A stretch of DNA of 64,000 nt from assembly GCA_037200525.1 (NCBI GenBank), contig JBBCGG010000001.1, positions 5,138,501-5,202,500 on the forward strand, written 5' to 3'. The position numbers and the translations under genes were made by a program. The stretch comes from Methylocella sp. (GTDB taxonomy: Bacteria > Pseudomonadota > Alphaproteobacteria > Rhizobiales > Beijerinckiaceae). Positions within the stretch are counted from its first letter, which is position 1, and each line of letters opens with the position of its first letter. The notes beneath the pieces were generated by a model, which saw only the letters and a list, made by a program, of their open reading frames with translations, made no database searches and had not been told where the DNA came from. Of the stretch, positions 20,471 to 29,131 are shown piece by piece.

Positions 20471-21500
20471 TAGCCCCCCTTCGTTCTTGACGGCGATTAG
20501 ATATGTCCCGCCATTGAGAGCGCCGCAGAGAGAATAGTTCCGAGCGACGGGCGGCGCGTCCGGGTTCGGACGCAGCCTGACGACGATATGTTGCCCAGGA
20601 AGCGACGGCGGCAGCGGCGTTCCATCCTTGGCGCCGAGTTCGAAAGACCGCACGTCGGCGTTCTCCCGGCTCGAGGCGATCACATTCACGCAGCGAAAGC
20701 CGCTCCACGAGAGCGGAGCCGGCGGCGCTTGCGTCAGCCCGGCGTTCCCCGTGCGGCCGCCTTCCCCGGCCGCGACAAGCAGTGATTTCATCGAGCTTTG
20801 CCAGCCAGGGCTCAGGGCGGGAATCCGCGCCGCGCGGCGGAGCGCTTCGATCGGATGCTCAGCGCTGTAGAGAAGCGCGTCGATGTCGGCGACGGTCATG
20901 CGCTCTGGGCCGTCCGAGATCTTTTCGATCCGGTCTCCGGCCCGACTTCACCCTCCTCGATCACCCGAAAATAGAAGCCCGGCCGCCGGTGGGATACGAG
21001 GAGGGTCGGCATTTCTGGATGGTCGAGACGGATGCCAACCCTGTAACAGGTGACGCGCGGCTGGCTGACCTCGAAGACGCCGCCGCCAATGCGAAACCGG
21101 TCTCCAATACAGACCTCGGCGTCGGCCAGGCCATCGACTGTGAGGTTCTCTCCGAAGTTCCCATAGACAAAATCCTCTCGCCGGAGATAGGCCGCCCAGT
21201 AGCGGTAGGATTCGAGCTGATAGACCATGAGCGCGCGTTGCTCGCCGCCGTGGCCGGCAAGATCGGCCTGGCCGTCGCCAACGAGATTGAGCCGCCCAGC
21301 GAAAACACGCCCCTGCACCGGCTGCTTCCAGACCGCTGTGCGGACGGTTTTTCCGCGCCATTCCACCTCACGCGGCAACCCAACATTCACAGAGACGACG
21401 ATACCCATGTCGCGGCGCTCCTGATGAAACGTCTATCTTGAATGCGGGGCGGCTAAGGCTCCGCCGATGAGAGCCGCGCCCAGCGGCTTACGCATGATCC

Positions 21501-22898
21501 TTATACGGCATCTTTCAAGCTCGCCCAAAGATGGCCGCTCGCAAGTCCTCGATGTGGCGCGAACCGGCTCATCAGACGCGCGGTTTGGTCAGCGTTCGGT
21601 CTTTCGGGAAGGTCATGCAACCGCTGCAATGCGGCGGCGAGCCCGCTATCGCCAACCGGCGCGGCATCTGCGAAACCGCTGCGCATAAGGACGTAGCGAG
21701 CTGTCCAGAGACCAATGCCGCGTTGGGCGACAAGCGCCATCTCTGCGGCGATGGCGGAAGTATTTGTCAAATTTTCAATGTCGAGAGCGCCGGTCGCCGC
21801 TGCCCGCGCGGCGTCGATAAGATAGCGCGCTTTTGACCGGGAATAGCGACGAGAGAGCAACTCCGATGCGTCGAGGTTCGCCACCGCCTCCGGCGTCGGA
21901 TGGGCGCGCATATGCGCGATCCTTTCGCCCGCGAGCGCGATCATTTCGCGTCGCAAGGCGCTTGCAAATCGAAGATTTATTTGCTGTCCAATAATCGCCC
22001 AACACAATGCGTCGAAACTGGTCGGAAGAAGCGCAACACGCAGCCCCCGTCTCGGCCGCGCGAAGGCGGCGTGACTGCGTTCAAATTCACTCACATCGTT
22101 CTCAAGCCCAAGGATGCGAAGAGCGGCTGCATGCAAGCCTGCCATGCTCTTGCGGCCAATCTTCGCATCCGAATGGAAGCGGACCGCGGCTTGGCCGTCG
22201 CCCAGCGTCAGCTCCAGGATCGCTGCTCCGTCAGGAGTGGCGAGCGCCTTCCAGATGCGGTTGTCTTCGCTGCGTTCGCTCTGACTTTGCGGATCTCTGG
22301 CGTGATAGGCGAGGATTTCATCCGCTCGGTATCCCGCCGGAAGGACCAAGGAGAATCCACGCGACGCATTCAGCGCGCGATAGTCGCCAGGGCTCATTCG
22401 CATGCGCCCGAGAAACTCCTGTTGGAAAGCTGAGCTATCTGCGAAGCCCAAGCTCTCGCCGACGTCTGCAATTTCCAACTCGGCATTAAGCAGGTCGCGC
22501 GCGGAGCTGCGTATGCGCATCCGCCGCAGCCATTCTCCAGGCGTGAGGTGAGCGTGGTCGCCAAAGAGATCGTCCAGTTTCGACGGCGCAACGTCAAATT
22601 CTCTCGCCAGAGCGAACGAGCTTTCAATCGCTCGAGGCGAGCTCGAAACGCGATCCATCATCCGCTGGAAAAGGACCAAATCCCCATCGCCTTGGTAAAA
22701 CCGATCGGGGCGACAAATTTTGCACGCGCGGAGACCTGCGGCCTTCGCCGCGAACAGTTGAAGTTCTTCTGATTTGCCGAAACGGGTCGGGCACGATGGC
22801 AGGCTATATATGCCAGTCGTCATCAGTCCCACGATGAACTGGCCGTCGAGCGCGCCATTGCGCGCTGCATTCCGATCCCAAGAGAGCGTTTGAGACAA
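21501..22898 (-). CDS. Ada-AlkA fusion: DNA-3-methyladenine glycosylase II with degenerate Ada domain
   Basis: 465-aa alkylation-repair protein: Ada zinc domain (~10-65), AraC-type helix-turn-helix (~80-170), AlkA N-terminal domain (~175-250), then the HhH-GPD glycosylase (~265-450) with catalytic Asp417 in PVGDSG. In Ada the methyl-accepting Cys lies in GIYCRPSC; here it is GIYSLPSC, with Ser at residue 32, while the other metal ligands C36, C59 and C62 remain. Methyl-phosphotriester sensing is probably lost but base excision kept. It starts with TTG two bases after the ogt stop, so the two genes are translationally linked. Confidence 0.88.
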   Translation of the reverse strand: MSQTLSWDRNAARNGALDGQFIVGLMTTGIYSLPSCPTRFGKSEELQLFAAKAAGLRACKICRPDRFYQGDGDLVLFQRMMDRVSSSPRAIESSFALAREFDVAPSKLDDLFGDHAHLTPGEWLRRMRIRSSARDLLNAELEIADVGESLGFADSSAFQQEFLGRMRMSPGDYRALNASRGFSLVLPAGYRADEILAYHARDPQSQSERSEDNRIWKALATPDGAAILELTLGDGQAAVRFHSDAKIGRKSMAGLHAAALRILGLENDVSEFERSHAAFARPRRGLRVALLPTSFDALCWAIIGQQINLRFASALRREMIALAGERIAHMRAHPTPEAVANLDASELLSRRYSRSKARYLIDAARAAATGALDIENLTNTSAIAAEMALVAQRGIGLWTARYVLMRSGFADAAPVGDSGLAAALQRLHDLPERPNADQTARLMSRFAPHRGLASGHLWASLKDAV

Positions 22899-22900
22899 TT

Positions 22901-23434
22901 TTACGCGGTTTTCTTGATGGGCTTGGTCTCTGTTCCTTCGAGACTGAGCAAATGTGCTTTCGCCTCAAGACCGCCGGCAAATCCGGTGAGCTCGCCACTC
23001 GATCCAAGCACCCGATGGCAAGGGGCGATTACGGAGATCGGGTTCTTTCCATTCGCCGCTCCGACTGCTCTAACGGCGCTGGGATTACCAATTTGCCTTG
23101 CGATTTGCACGTACGATCGCGTCTCGCCGAACGGCACTGTGAGCAGCGCCCGCCAGACCTTCTTTTGAAATTCTGTCCCGGCAAAATCAAGCTTAAGGTC
23201 AAACGCCCGCCGCAGGCCGCCAAAATATTCCTCTAGCTGGCGCTCGGCTTCGAGCAGAATCGGATGTTCTTGGTCTTCTCCGACGATGTTTAGGCGAACT
23301 CTCTGCGGATTATCGTTCTCCCAAAGAATTGCCGCCAATCCGTCATTAGACGCGACCAGCTTCAATTCGCCGACCGGCGACTTAACCATCTTATAGAAGT
23401 AGTCCTTCTGCATGCCTTGCCGCACATTGCTCAT
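22901..23434 (-). CDS. ogt: Methylated-DNA-protein-cysteine S-methyltransferase
   Basis: Suicide enzyme that removes alkyl groups from O6-guanine in DNA. The 177-aa protein has the helix-turn-helix/Arg-finger region and the active site SVIAPCHRVLG with acceptor Cys139. GAGGAA eight bases before the ATG supports the start. It is the first gene of an ogt/ada-alkA pair devoted to alkylation damage. Confidence 0.93.
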   Translation of the reverse strand: MSNVRQGMQKDYFYKMVKSPVGELKLVASNDGLAAILWENDNPQRVRLNIVGEDQEHPILLEAERQLEEYFGGLRRAFDLKLDFAGTEFQKKVWRALLTVPFGETRSYVQIARQIGNPSAVRAVGAANGKNPISVIAPCHRVLGSSGELTGFAGGLEAKAHLLSLEGTETKPIKKTA

Positions 23435-23540
23435 ATCCGGTTCCTCACGTCTCTAAACTTTAGCATGGGCAGTCGGGCGAAGACGCGTTTGCTCCTTGTC
23501 AGGAAGGTAAAGAATTTATGTTCGCTTTCTGAGCCCGAAG

Positions 23541-23655
23541 CTAGGCCGTAGTGGCCATTCATCTGAGCATTATGGCGACGGCGGTGATAGTAAAAAAGCC
23601 TCGATAGTTCGCGGGGAGCTTGTCAGTGGAATACCGTAGCCTTGCCGACCACGGT
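23541..23655 (-). mobile_element. Remnant of an IS5-family element (transposase C-terminus and one end)
   Basis: On the minus strand the sequence reads STDKLPANYRGFFTITAVAI then MLR and a stop, matching the transposase C-terminus of the IS at 19605 (DKLLANYRGFVLLAAIAI). It is followed by a terminal sequence (CTAGGCCGTAGTGGCCATTC on the plus strand, from 23541) that resembles that element's end. The rest of the IS is gone. The kinase gene at 23663 begins just beside the break. Confidence 0.72.
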
Positions 23656-23662
23656 CAAACCA

Positions 23663-24850
23663 TCATCGCTGAGCCGCAATCGCGCTGGCTGGCGGCGCAA
23701 CGACCGCCTCGGTAGCCTGCGCTACGCTCGCCAACTTGAAGAGAAAGGTAGAGCCGTGACCTATGGCGCTGCGCACGGTCAACTCACTTCCTAGCCGCTC
23801 CACGAGATCGCGGCACAACAGGAGACCGAGTCCGCTACCTCGCTCGCCCGCAGTGCCGAGGGTCGTCGCGCGGCAGTCGAGTTTGAACAGATCGGCAATT
23901 TTGCCTGGGGGCATCCCGACGCCGGTGTCCGAGACCGCGATTTCGATGTCTTCGCCGCATCCGCGCGCTGATAGCGTCACCACGCCACCCGGCAGAGTGA
24001 ATTTGACGGCATTGCTGACGAGATTGCGCAGCACCGCCGCGAGCATGTCACGATGCGCTTTGACCCAAAAACCCTCGCACTCAGCGCGCACGGACAGACC
24101 CTTATCGGCGGCCGCTTCGGCCGCGCCATTCAGCGTTTCGCGCGCGACCTCATCGAGGGCGACGTCACCCAAGGTGACGGCAACCGTATCCATCTGCAGG
24201 CTTGCCCAGGCGAAGAGGCTTTCCATAAGCGCATAGGCCTGGCGCGCCGCCTCTTGAACGCCCTGCGCGCGACGCTCGATAGCGGCGTGATCCCTCGAGG
24301 CCACCGCTCGACTAAGGACCCCGGATAGTCCGAGGACCGCCTGAAAGGGATTGCGCAGGTCATGGGCGATAATGGAGAATAGCAACGTCTTTTGCCGGTT
24401 CAAGGCGTCGAGAGCAAGCGAGTTCTCCTCCGCCTTACGCCGGGCTATTTCTAGCTCCATCAGGAAGGCGCGACGCGCCTTGGCGTAGCGAATGGCGCGC
24501 GCGAGGCTCGATGGATTGGCTTCGCTCTTAGCGAGATAATCGAGCGCGCCAGCCCGCATCAAGCGCAAGGCGATGTCCTGATTATCTTCGCCAGTCAACA
24601 TTATGACGGCGTGGTTGCCGGATTCGGCCGAGAGCAATGCGGCGAGCAGTTCAAACGTGTCGACGTCGGGCAAACGATAGTCGAGCAGGACACAATCGAA
24701 CGCGCGCTCCGTGGCGAGACGCAATCCGGTTGCGCCATCCGGCGCCTCGATGAGCTCGTGCGAAAGGTCCGCTTTCCTTAGTGCGCGGCGTACGCTTCCG
24801 CGATCCACCGCATCATCGTCAATCAAAAGTATGCGCGTCAACCTCGTCAT
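23663..24850 (-). CDS. Receiver-histidine kinase hybrid
   Basis: 395-aa soluble sensor protein: N-terminal receiver (1-120) with intact acidic cluster D11-D13, phospho-acceptor D57 (CVLLDYRLPD) and K108; a short helical linker; dimerisation domain with H163 in SIIAHDLRNPF; and an ATPase domain with DTGVGMPP and GSGLGLLL. No membrane segment. Its ATG overlaps the stop of the upstream response regulator (ATGA), so it is the third gene of the kinase/receiver/receiver-kinase set. It is likely a phosphorelay step driven by the upstream kinase. The signal is unknown. Confidence 0.88.
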   Translation of the reverse strand: MTRLTRILLIDDDAVDRGSVRRALRKADLSHELIEAPDGATGLRLATERAFDCVLLDYRLPDVDTFELLAALLSAESGNHAVIMLTGEDNQDIALRLMRAGALDYLAKSEANPSSLARAIRYAKARRAFLMELEIARRKAEENSLALDALNRQKTLLFSIIAHDLRNPFQAVLGLSGVLSRAVASRDHAAIERRAQGVQEAARQAYALMESLFAWASLQMDTVAVTLGDVALDEVARETLNGAAEAAADKGLSVRAECEGFWVKAHRDMLAAVLRNLVSNAVKFTLPGGVVTLSARGCGEDIEIAVSDTGVGMPPGKIADLFKLDCRATTLGTAGERGSGLGLLLCRDLVERLGSELTVRSAIGHGSTFLFKLASVAQATEAVVAPPASAIAAQR

Positions 24851-25278
24851 AACGTTTCCGGAAACTCCACGATCTTCCAGTAGTGCTCCAACAAGGAGAC
24901 GGCTTGTAGGAAAGTGTTGGCCGGATCCTGCTTGACGATGTACCCGGCGACGAATTGTTCATAAGCCCGCGCCTTGTCCTCCTCGGCCTTCGAAGTCGTG
25001 ATGATGAAGACGATCGCCATTTTCAGCGCCTCGTCGGCGCGGAGCGCCTCAAGGAACTCCAAACCATTCATTCGTGGCATGTTGATAACGAGCAGGATCA
25101 GGTGAGGCTTAGCCAACTTGGCCCGGCCGTTTTCGCCGCGCAGAATCTCCAGCGCCTCGATTCCGTCGCGGGCGACGGTGATAGGATTGCCGATGCGGCT
25201 TTTGGCGAACGCGCGTTTGAACCCCTGGACGTCGACCTCATCGTCATCAACCAGCAGCAAATTGACGGTAGGCGCCAT
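24847..25278 (-). CDS. Rcp1-like single-domain response regulator lacking the phospho-acceptor Asp
   Basis: 143-aa receiver of the Rcp1 type, which normally partners a sensor kinase encoded next to it. The acidic pocket (VDDDEVD, 10-16) and the conserved Lys in YIVKQDP are present. The phosphorylation site, normally LLDLNMP, reads LLVINMP with Val64 (codon GTT; GAT would be Asp). It therefore should not be phosphorylated and may act as a constitutive or binding-only partner. It begins at the base after the stop of the kinase gene and overlaps the next gene by ATGA. Confidence 0.88.
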   Translation of the reverse strand: MAPTVNLLLVDDDEVDVQGFKRAFAKSRIGNPITVARDGIEALEILRGENGRAKLAKPHLILLVINMPRMNGLEFLEALRADEALKMAIVFIITTSKAEEDKARAYEQFVAGYIVKQDPANTFLQAVSLLEHYWKIVEFPETL

Positions 25279-27153
25279 CTACGTTCCCTTTTTCTCGGTC
25301 GGCCAAACAAAATGCACTGCAAGACCTCGGCCTTTAGGGCTATCGGTCAGCCAGATCCGTCCACCTTGCCGGTCTATAAGTTTCTTTACAATGGCGAGGC
25401 CCATGCCGCTACCCTCGACTTCGTCGCGGGGCTTGAGTGTCTGAAACATGCCAAAAACGCGGTCGCGAAACCGCTCCGGAATGCCGGGTCCGTCATCCAT
25501 CACCGTGAACTCGACGGCATCCGGCAGCGGTTGCGCGTCGACCCAGACGTGTCCGTCCGCCGGATGATCGTGATGCATGATTGCATTGCCTATCAAATTC
25601 TGCAGCGCCTGGGTCAGCGGCGCCCGGGCCGTCATCACCGTGGGCAAGCTCGGCGAGGCGACAACACTGAAGCCTTGGGGCGAACTAACCAGAATGGCGA
25701 GCTCTTCGACGAGTTTCTTCGCATCTACAAGATCGACCGTCGCCTCGTCACGTCCGGACCTGGAATAGGCCAGCGGGTCCTCGAGCAAACTCTCCAAGCG
25801 CCGCACCCGGCCTTTCAAAAGATCCATATTTGTGCGGGTGTCGCCGGCGAGAAACTGTTCGAGGTCCTCTTCAATCCAACTCGTCAGGTTTTCAATGCCG
25901 CGTAACGGCGCCTTGAGATCATGCGAGGCGACATAAGCGAACTGCTCTAACTCTTCATTCGAGCGGAGGAGATCACGCGCCTGCTGCTCAAGGCGGCGCT
26001 CCATTCGTTTGCGCTCGGTGATATCGGTCAACAGCGTCACGACGCCAAGAATGCGGCCATCTGGCGCGCGATGCGGCCGGTATACCGCTTCGACATCGCG
26101 GCGTGGCGAGCCGTGACGCGTGAGCTGATGCTCGAAATGCATTTCGTCACCGGAAAAGGCGGCCTCCAGTTCCTCGGCGACGCCGGGGAACGCGTCGGCC
26201 GCAAACACCTGTGCAAGGGGGCGACCATAGAGCTGCGAAACGTCCTCGGCCTGCAGGTTGAACCAACGCCCGAACTCGCCGTTAAGGAAACCGATTCTGC
26301 GGTTCGCGTCGACGTACCCGACCATTGCGGGAAGCGTATCGGCGGTCGCCCGCAGCACCGAGGTGCGATCAAGCTCGATCAGGCCGTTCTTGAAGATCTC
26401 AACGGCCCTCGCCATCTCGCCGACTTCGCTGCGTAGGCGGGTGCTCGGCACTTCGACTGAAAGGTCGCGCTGCGCCAGACGGCGCATGACGCCAGCTAAT
26501 TGTATAAGCGGCTGCGCTATGAAACGGTTTATTGCAACGCCGATGGCGGCGCAAATTAGCAAGGTAACGATTGCGCTGACCCAGAGCGCTATGCTCGCAT
26601 TACGCTGAGCGCGGGAAAGCATATCGTTGTGAAAAGCCAAGACGCGCTCTTCCTCGTCTTGAATCATCCTTAGCTTCGCGCGAAATTCCTCAAAGCGCCG
26701 TTTCCCTTCGCCGCTGCTCTCGATTCGGATGCCCTCGGCGCGCGTTGCCGGATCGGCCATCTCGTGGACCGCAGGCTCGCCGACGTTTTGCTGCCAGGCG
26801 CGGGCGACCGTCTCTGCATCCGCCAGCCGGGCGGATTGGGTCGAATTGCCGCCGAGCAGCTGGCGGATCCCAGCGATAGTTTCGTCGAGGGCCGCTCTTC
26901 CCGCGCGATAGGGCTCGAGGCTGGTCTCTTTGCCCGTGAGCAAATAGCCTCGCAGGCCCGCTTCCTGGTTCAGCATAGCGATGCGAAAATCGTCAAGCCC
27001 ACGAATTATTTGATTTGAGCGCGCGCGTGCGTCAGTTACCGTTTGAAGCTGACTCAACGCTACAAAGAGCGCTCCGCCGCTCAAAAGAGACACGATCGCT
27101 ATGGCGCCGACGGCGGCCCCGAGCGAGCGATTGAGACCGTGGGTGTTCGGCAT
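25279..27153 (-). CDS. Membrane sensor histidine kinase (CHASE3-HAMP-PAS-HisKA-HATPase)
   Basis: 624-aa kinase. A signal-anchor helix (~12-35) is followed by a CHASE3-type periplasmic domain (LNQEAGLRGYLLTGKE), a second membrane segment (~185-205), HAMP, a PAS domain (~265-390, with GVVTLLTDITERKR at its end), HisKA with H411 in YVASHDLKAPLRG, and an ATPase domain with DDGPGIPE and GSGMGLAIV. The start at 27153 gives a normal N-terminus; the frame stays open to 27336. It heads the three-gene two-component operon. The receptor layout resembles kinases that work with Rcp1-type regulators. Confidence 0.88.
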   Translation of the reverse strand: MPNTHGLNRSLGAAVGAIAIVSLLSGGALFVALSQLQTVTDARARSNQIIRGLDDFRIAMLNQEAGLRGYLLTGKETSLEPYRAGRAALDETIAGIRQLLGGNSTQSARLADAETVARAWQQNVGEPAVHEMADPATRAEGIRIESSGEGKRRFEEFRAKLRMIQDEEERVLAFHNDMLSRAQRNASIALWVSAIVTLLICAAIGVAINRFIAQPLIQLAGVMRRLAQRDLSVEVPSTRLRSEVGEMARAVEIFKNGLIELDRTSVLRATADTLPAMVGYVDANRRIGFLNGEFGRWFNLQAEDVSQLYGRPLAQVFAADAFPGVAEELEAAFSGDEMHFEHQLTRHGSPRRDVEAVYRPHRAPDGRILGVVTLLTDITERKRMERRLEQQARDLLRSNEELEQFAYVASHDLKAPLRGIENLTSWIEEDLEQFLAGDTRTNMDLLKGRVRRLESLLEDPLAYSRSGRDEATVDLVDAKKLVEELAILVSSPQGFSVVASPSLPTVMTARAPLTQALQNLIGNAIMHHDHPADGHVWVDAQPLPDAVEFTVMDDGPGIPERFRDRVFGMFQTLKPRDEVEGSGMGLAIVKKLIDRQGGRIWLTDSPKGRGLAVHFVWPTEKKGT

Positions 27154-27419
27154 GCAGATGGAGAACCTACGATAAGCGATCAGAGGAATGCTGCGAATGA
27201 ACAATGGCGCAGATTGTAAAAAGCATACTGGGTGAAGTAAGCAACCATATCGAACGGATCCCGCCTTTTGCACCCTCCTTATTTGCATCAGCCTTTTTTT
27301 CCGACCGCGCGTCAAGCCTCGCATCCATTTTTTCAAGCCAGTCGAAATGTAAATAGACGTCTGGCGTTGTGCACGGCGTCAGCACCTGCGACACTATAAG
27401 ACCGCAGACGATCGTATAT

Positions 27420-27536
27420 TCAAGCTTCTGGATGCAGTTCCGCTCTGTTGCCCTTTGTAAGCATCAAGGGAGCCCCGCCCAGGAGCGCCGCCATGATGGT
27501 CATCAAGATAGGCCGGAAGCCGAGGGCGCAAGAGCG
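27420..27536 (-). pseudogene. Fragment of an RND efflux pump gene
   Basis: The minus strand encodes [20 protein letters not shown] then TKGNRAEL and a stop. This is the conserved RxRPILMTxxAxxxGxxPL segment of AcrB/MexB-type proton-driven exporters, near their C-terminal membrane region. No other pump sequence is present on either side, so it is a stump. Confidence 0.6.
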
Positions 27537-27879
27537 ATAGGTCGAGATAAGCGCCGAATTTCTTTAGGGTCTCGTCGCCTACCCGCGGCGTGAGCCTTCG
27601 AAGAATTCGGTCGCCTCGCGCACCGCGGCGTCGCGCTCACGCACGCAGGTGCGAGCGGAAAGCTCTGCGAGGGGAGCGACGGTGCGGATGAGACTATTCG
27701 ATCTTTGCGATCCACCCATGGGCCCATCGTCCCGCCCTGGCGAAAATTTCGACTGAGATCCTGCGAACCTCTATCCCCGCCGTCCAATCCGTGTTCCCGC
27801 TTTCCGCGCCTCAAGTGGGGCTGTGAGCTATTGCGCAAGGGCACGGCATCGAGGTCTAGGGCGGCTCGGCGAGATCGGT
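27537..27879. other. 343-bp stretch with no recognisable gene
   Basis: Between the RND stump and the alpha/beta hydrolase. Open frames on both strands are short and unlike known families. It is part of the scrambled 27-31 kb region. Confidence 0.45.
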
Positions 27880-28671
27880 TCAGAGGTGGTCGACCATCCA
27901 GCCTGCCACGATGTCCACGACCTTGCCTTCGATACCGTAATAGCCGTGCGGCGAGAGTGAGCCGCAGACCTTCGAGGCGAGCGATCCGCCTTCTACCTGT
28001 ATCGTTTTAACATCCGGCGAACGCGTCATCGCCGCAGCGATGCGTGGGGCGTCCTGAGGCGGCGCGACCCAGCAGGCGTCATCCGTGTTGGCGACGATGA
28101 GCGCTGGGGCCTGCACGCGCTCGGGATGCGCGTCGAACACGGTTTCACCACTCTTGCCTTCGCGTGAAACGGACTCGGTCATCACCACGCCGGCGATCTG
28201 CCCAGGATCGAGAGTGGATGCCGCGTTCATCGCGGCGATCGATCCCTGGCTGGTCCCGAGCAGGAAGACCGGGACTTTCGCTTCGGTATGAGCGAACGCT
28301 ACTAAGCGGCCGACGACCGCGGCGTAGTCCGGCGAACTGCGCTCGCCCCGCATGTTCGCGCCGAGGGCATCGGGGATGAGGACCGCGAAGCCGCGGTCGA
28401 GCCATAGACGGCGGGTTCGGACAACGAAGTTCTCCCCATGCGCTATTGTCCCATCCGAAGCAAGACCGATATCGCCTGTCCCGCCTGGCAGCATTACAAT
28501 CGCCGCGCGCGGGCGAGGAGGCGTAATGTAGAGCACTCGTTGACGCTCTCCATTCGGTAGGGACAGGGTGCGCACGATTTGTTGCGAGCCGTCCAGCCTG
28601 TCGTTAGCCTCAGATGCCGTGGGAACGATTAGCGCAACGCAAGCGACCGCGACGCGAGCTATTCCGGGCAT
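27880..28671 (-). CDS. Secreted alpha/beta hydrolase
   Basis: 263-aa predicted periplasmic hydrolase. The N-terminal ~22 residues (IARVAVACVALIVPTASEA) form a signal peptide. The fold motifs are VMLPGGTGD (oxyanion region), nucleophile Ser141 in LGTSQGSIAAM, Asp in ANTDDACW and His in LSPHGYYG, so the triad is complete. A GAGAGGA site lies seven bases before the ATG. It resembles dienelactone hydrolase-like esterases; substrate unknown. It sits intact inside a region of broken genes, and its upstream side abuts an IS remnant. Confidence 0.8.
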   Translation of the reverse strand: MPGIARVAVACVALIVPTASEANDRLDGSQQIVRTLSLPNGERQRVLYITPPRPRAAIVMLPGGTGDIGLASDGTIAHGENFVVRTRRLWLDRGFAVLIPDALGANMRGERSSPDYAAVVGRLVAFAHTEAKVPVFLLGTSQGSIAAMNAASTLDPGQIAGVVMTESVSREGKSGETVFDAHPERVQAPALIVANTDDACWVAPPQDAPRIAAAMTRSPDVKTIQVEGGSLASKVCGSLSPHGYYGIEGKVVDIVAGWMVDHL

Positions 28672-28690
28672 GGAAAAATCCTCTCAAGTT

Positions 28691-28851
28691 TCAGAGCTGC
28701 TTGCCTCGCGCGTCGGTCGGAAGAAGCGGCTTCCGCCGAGCAAATTGATCGTCGGTAAGCCAAAAGAAATCGCGAATCATCAACGGCATCCTGTCGGAAA
28801 CCGTGAATCACAAAATCGCGCCAACCGAAACCTTTATGGGTCCGGACACCA
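28691..28851 (-). mobile_element. IS5-family remnant (transposase N-terminus and one end)
   Basis: The minus strand codes MIRDFFWLTDDQFARRKPLL then PTDARGKQL and a stop, clearly related to the start of the IS at 58542-59379 (MNRDQFWLTDAQFAKIAPHL). The sequence upstream of this ATG, through ATGGGTCCGGACACC at 28836-28850, matches the end region of that IS (ATGGGTCTGGGCCC). Everything beyond ~29 codons is lost. Confidence 0.75.
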
Positions 28852-29037
28852 GGGTCCAATCAGCTGGAATGAACTTAACGCCAGGACCGGAGTGGCGAGC
28901 GAAGGGCGACTCGTGGGCTGTTGCCGCCGGCGCCATTATAACTCTCTCGCCACCAACACTTCTCCCATCAACCCTCTTCCATCAAATGGACGGGAGCAGT
29001 GCCGCTGCTGTATGCGTCGCGCGAGCGTCCGTCCGGG

Positions 29038-29071
29038 AATGCTCGGAATAATATAATGCTCGGAATAATAT
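29038..29071. repeat. Two tandem copies of a 17-bp sequence
   Basis: AATGCTCGGAATAATAT occurs twice without a gap (29038-29054 and 29055-29071). The surrounding gap 28852-29131 has no supported gene. Confidence 0.85.
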
Positions 29072-29131
29072 TTGGATAGACACAGCCGGCATCGAGCACA
29101 TCATCGAGAATCGGAGCCCCCGAGAGAAGCG

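Larger units (their letters stand above)
18774..21408 (-). pseudogene. MOSC / ferredoxin-reductase-like oxidoreductase, broken by IS and frameshifts
   Basis: Once a single protein of about 580 aa: MOSC domain (21408-20940), a three-helix linker, an FAD/NAD(P)H reductase module, and a C-terminal 2Fe-2S ferredoxin domain with CRSGVCHNC (near 18905-18960). Three lesions are seen. (1) Near 20935 the frame shifts: reading through with one extra G restores DRIEKISDGPERMTVADID across the MOSC/linker join. (2) An IS5-family element (19605-20470) with a TA duplication interrupts the reductase after VKNEGGL. (3) Just past the IS, removal of one C would restore FLHAHIRVGDSLEV. Fused homologues of this layout are known in proteobacteria. 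The gene cannot make a functional product as read. Confidence 0.85.
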
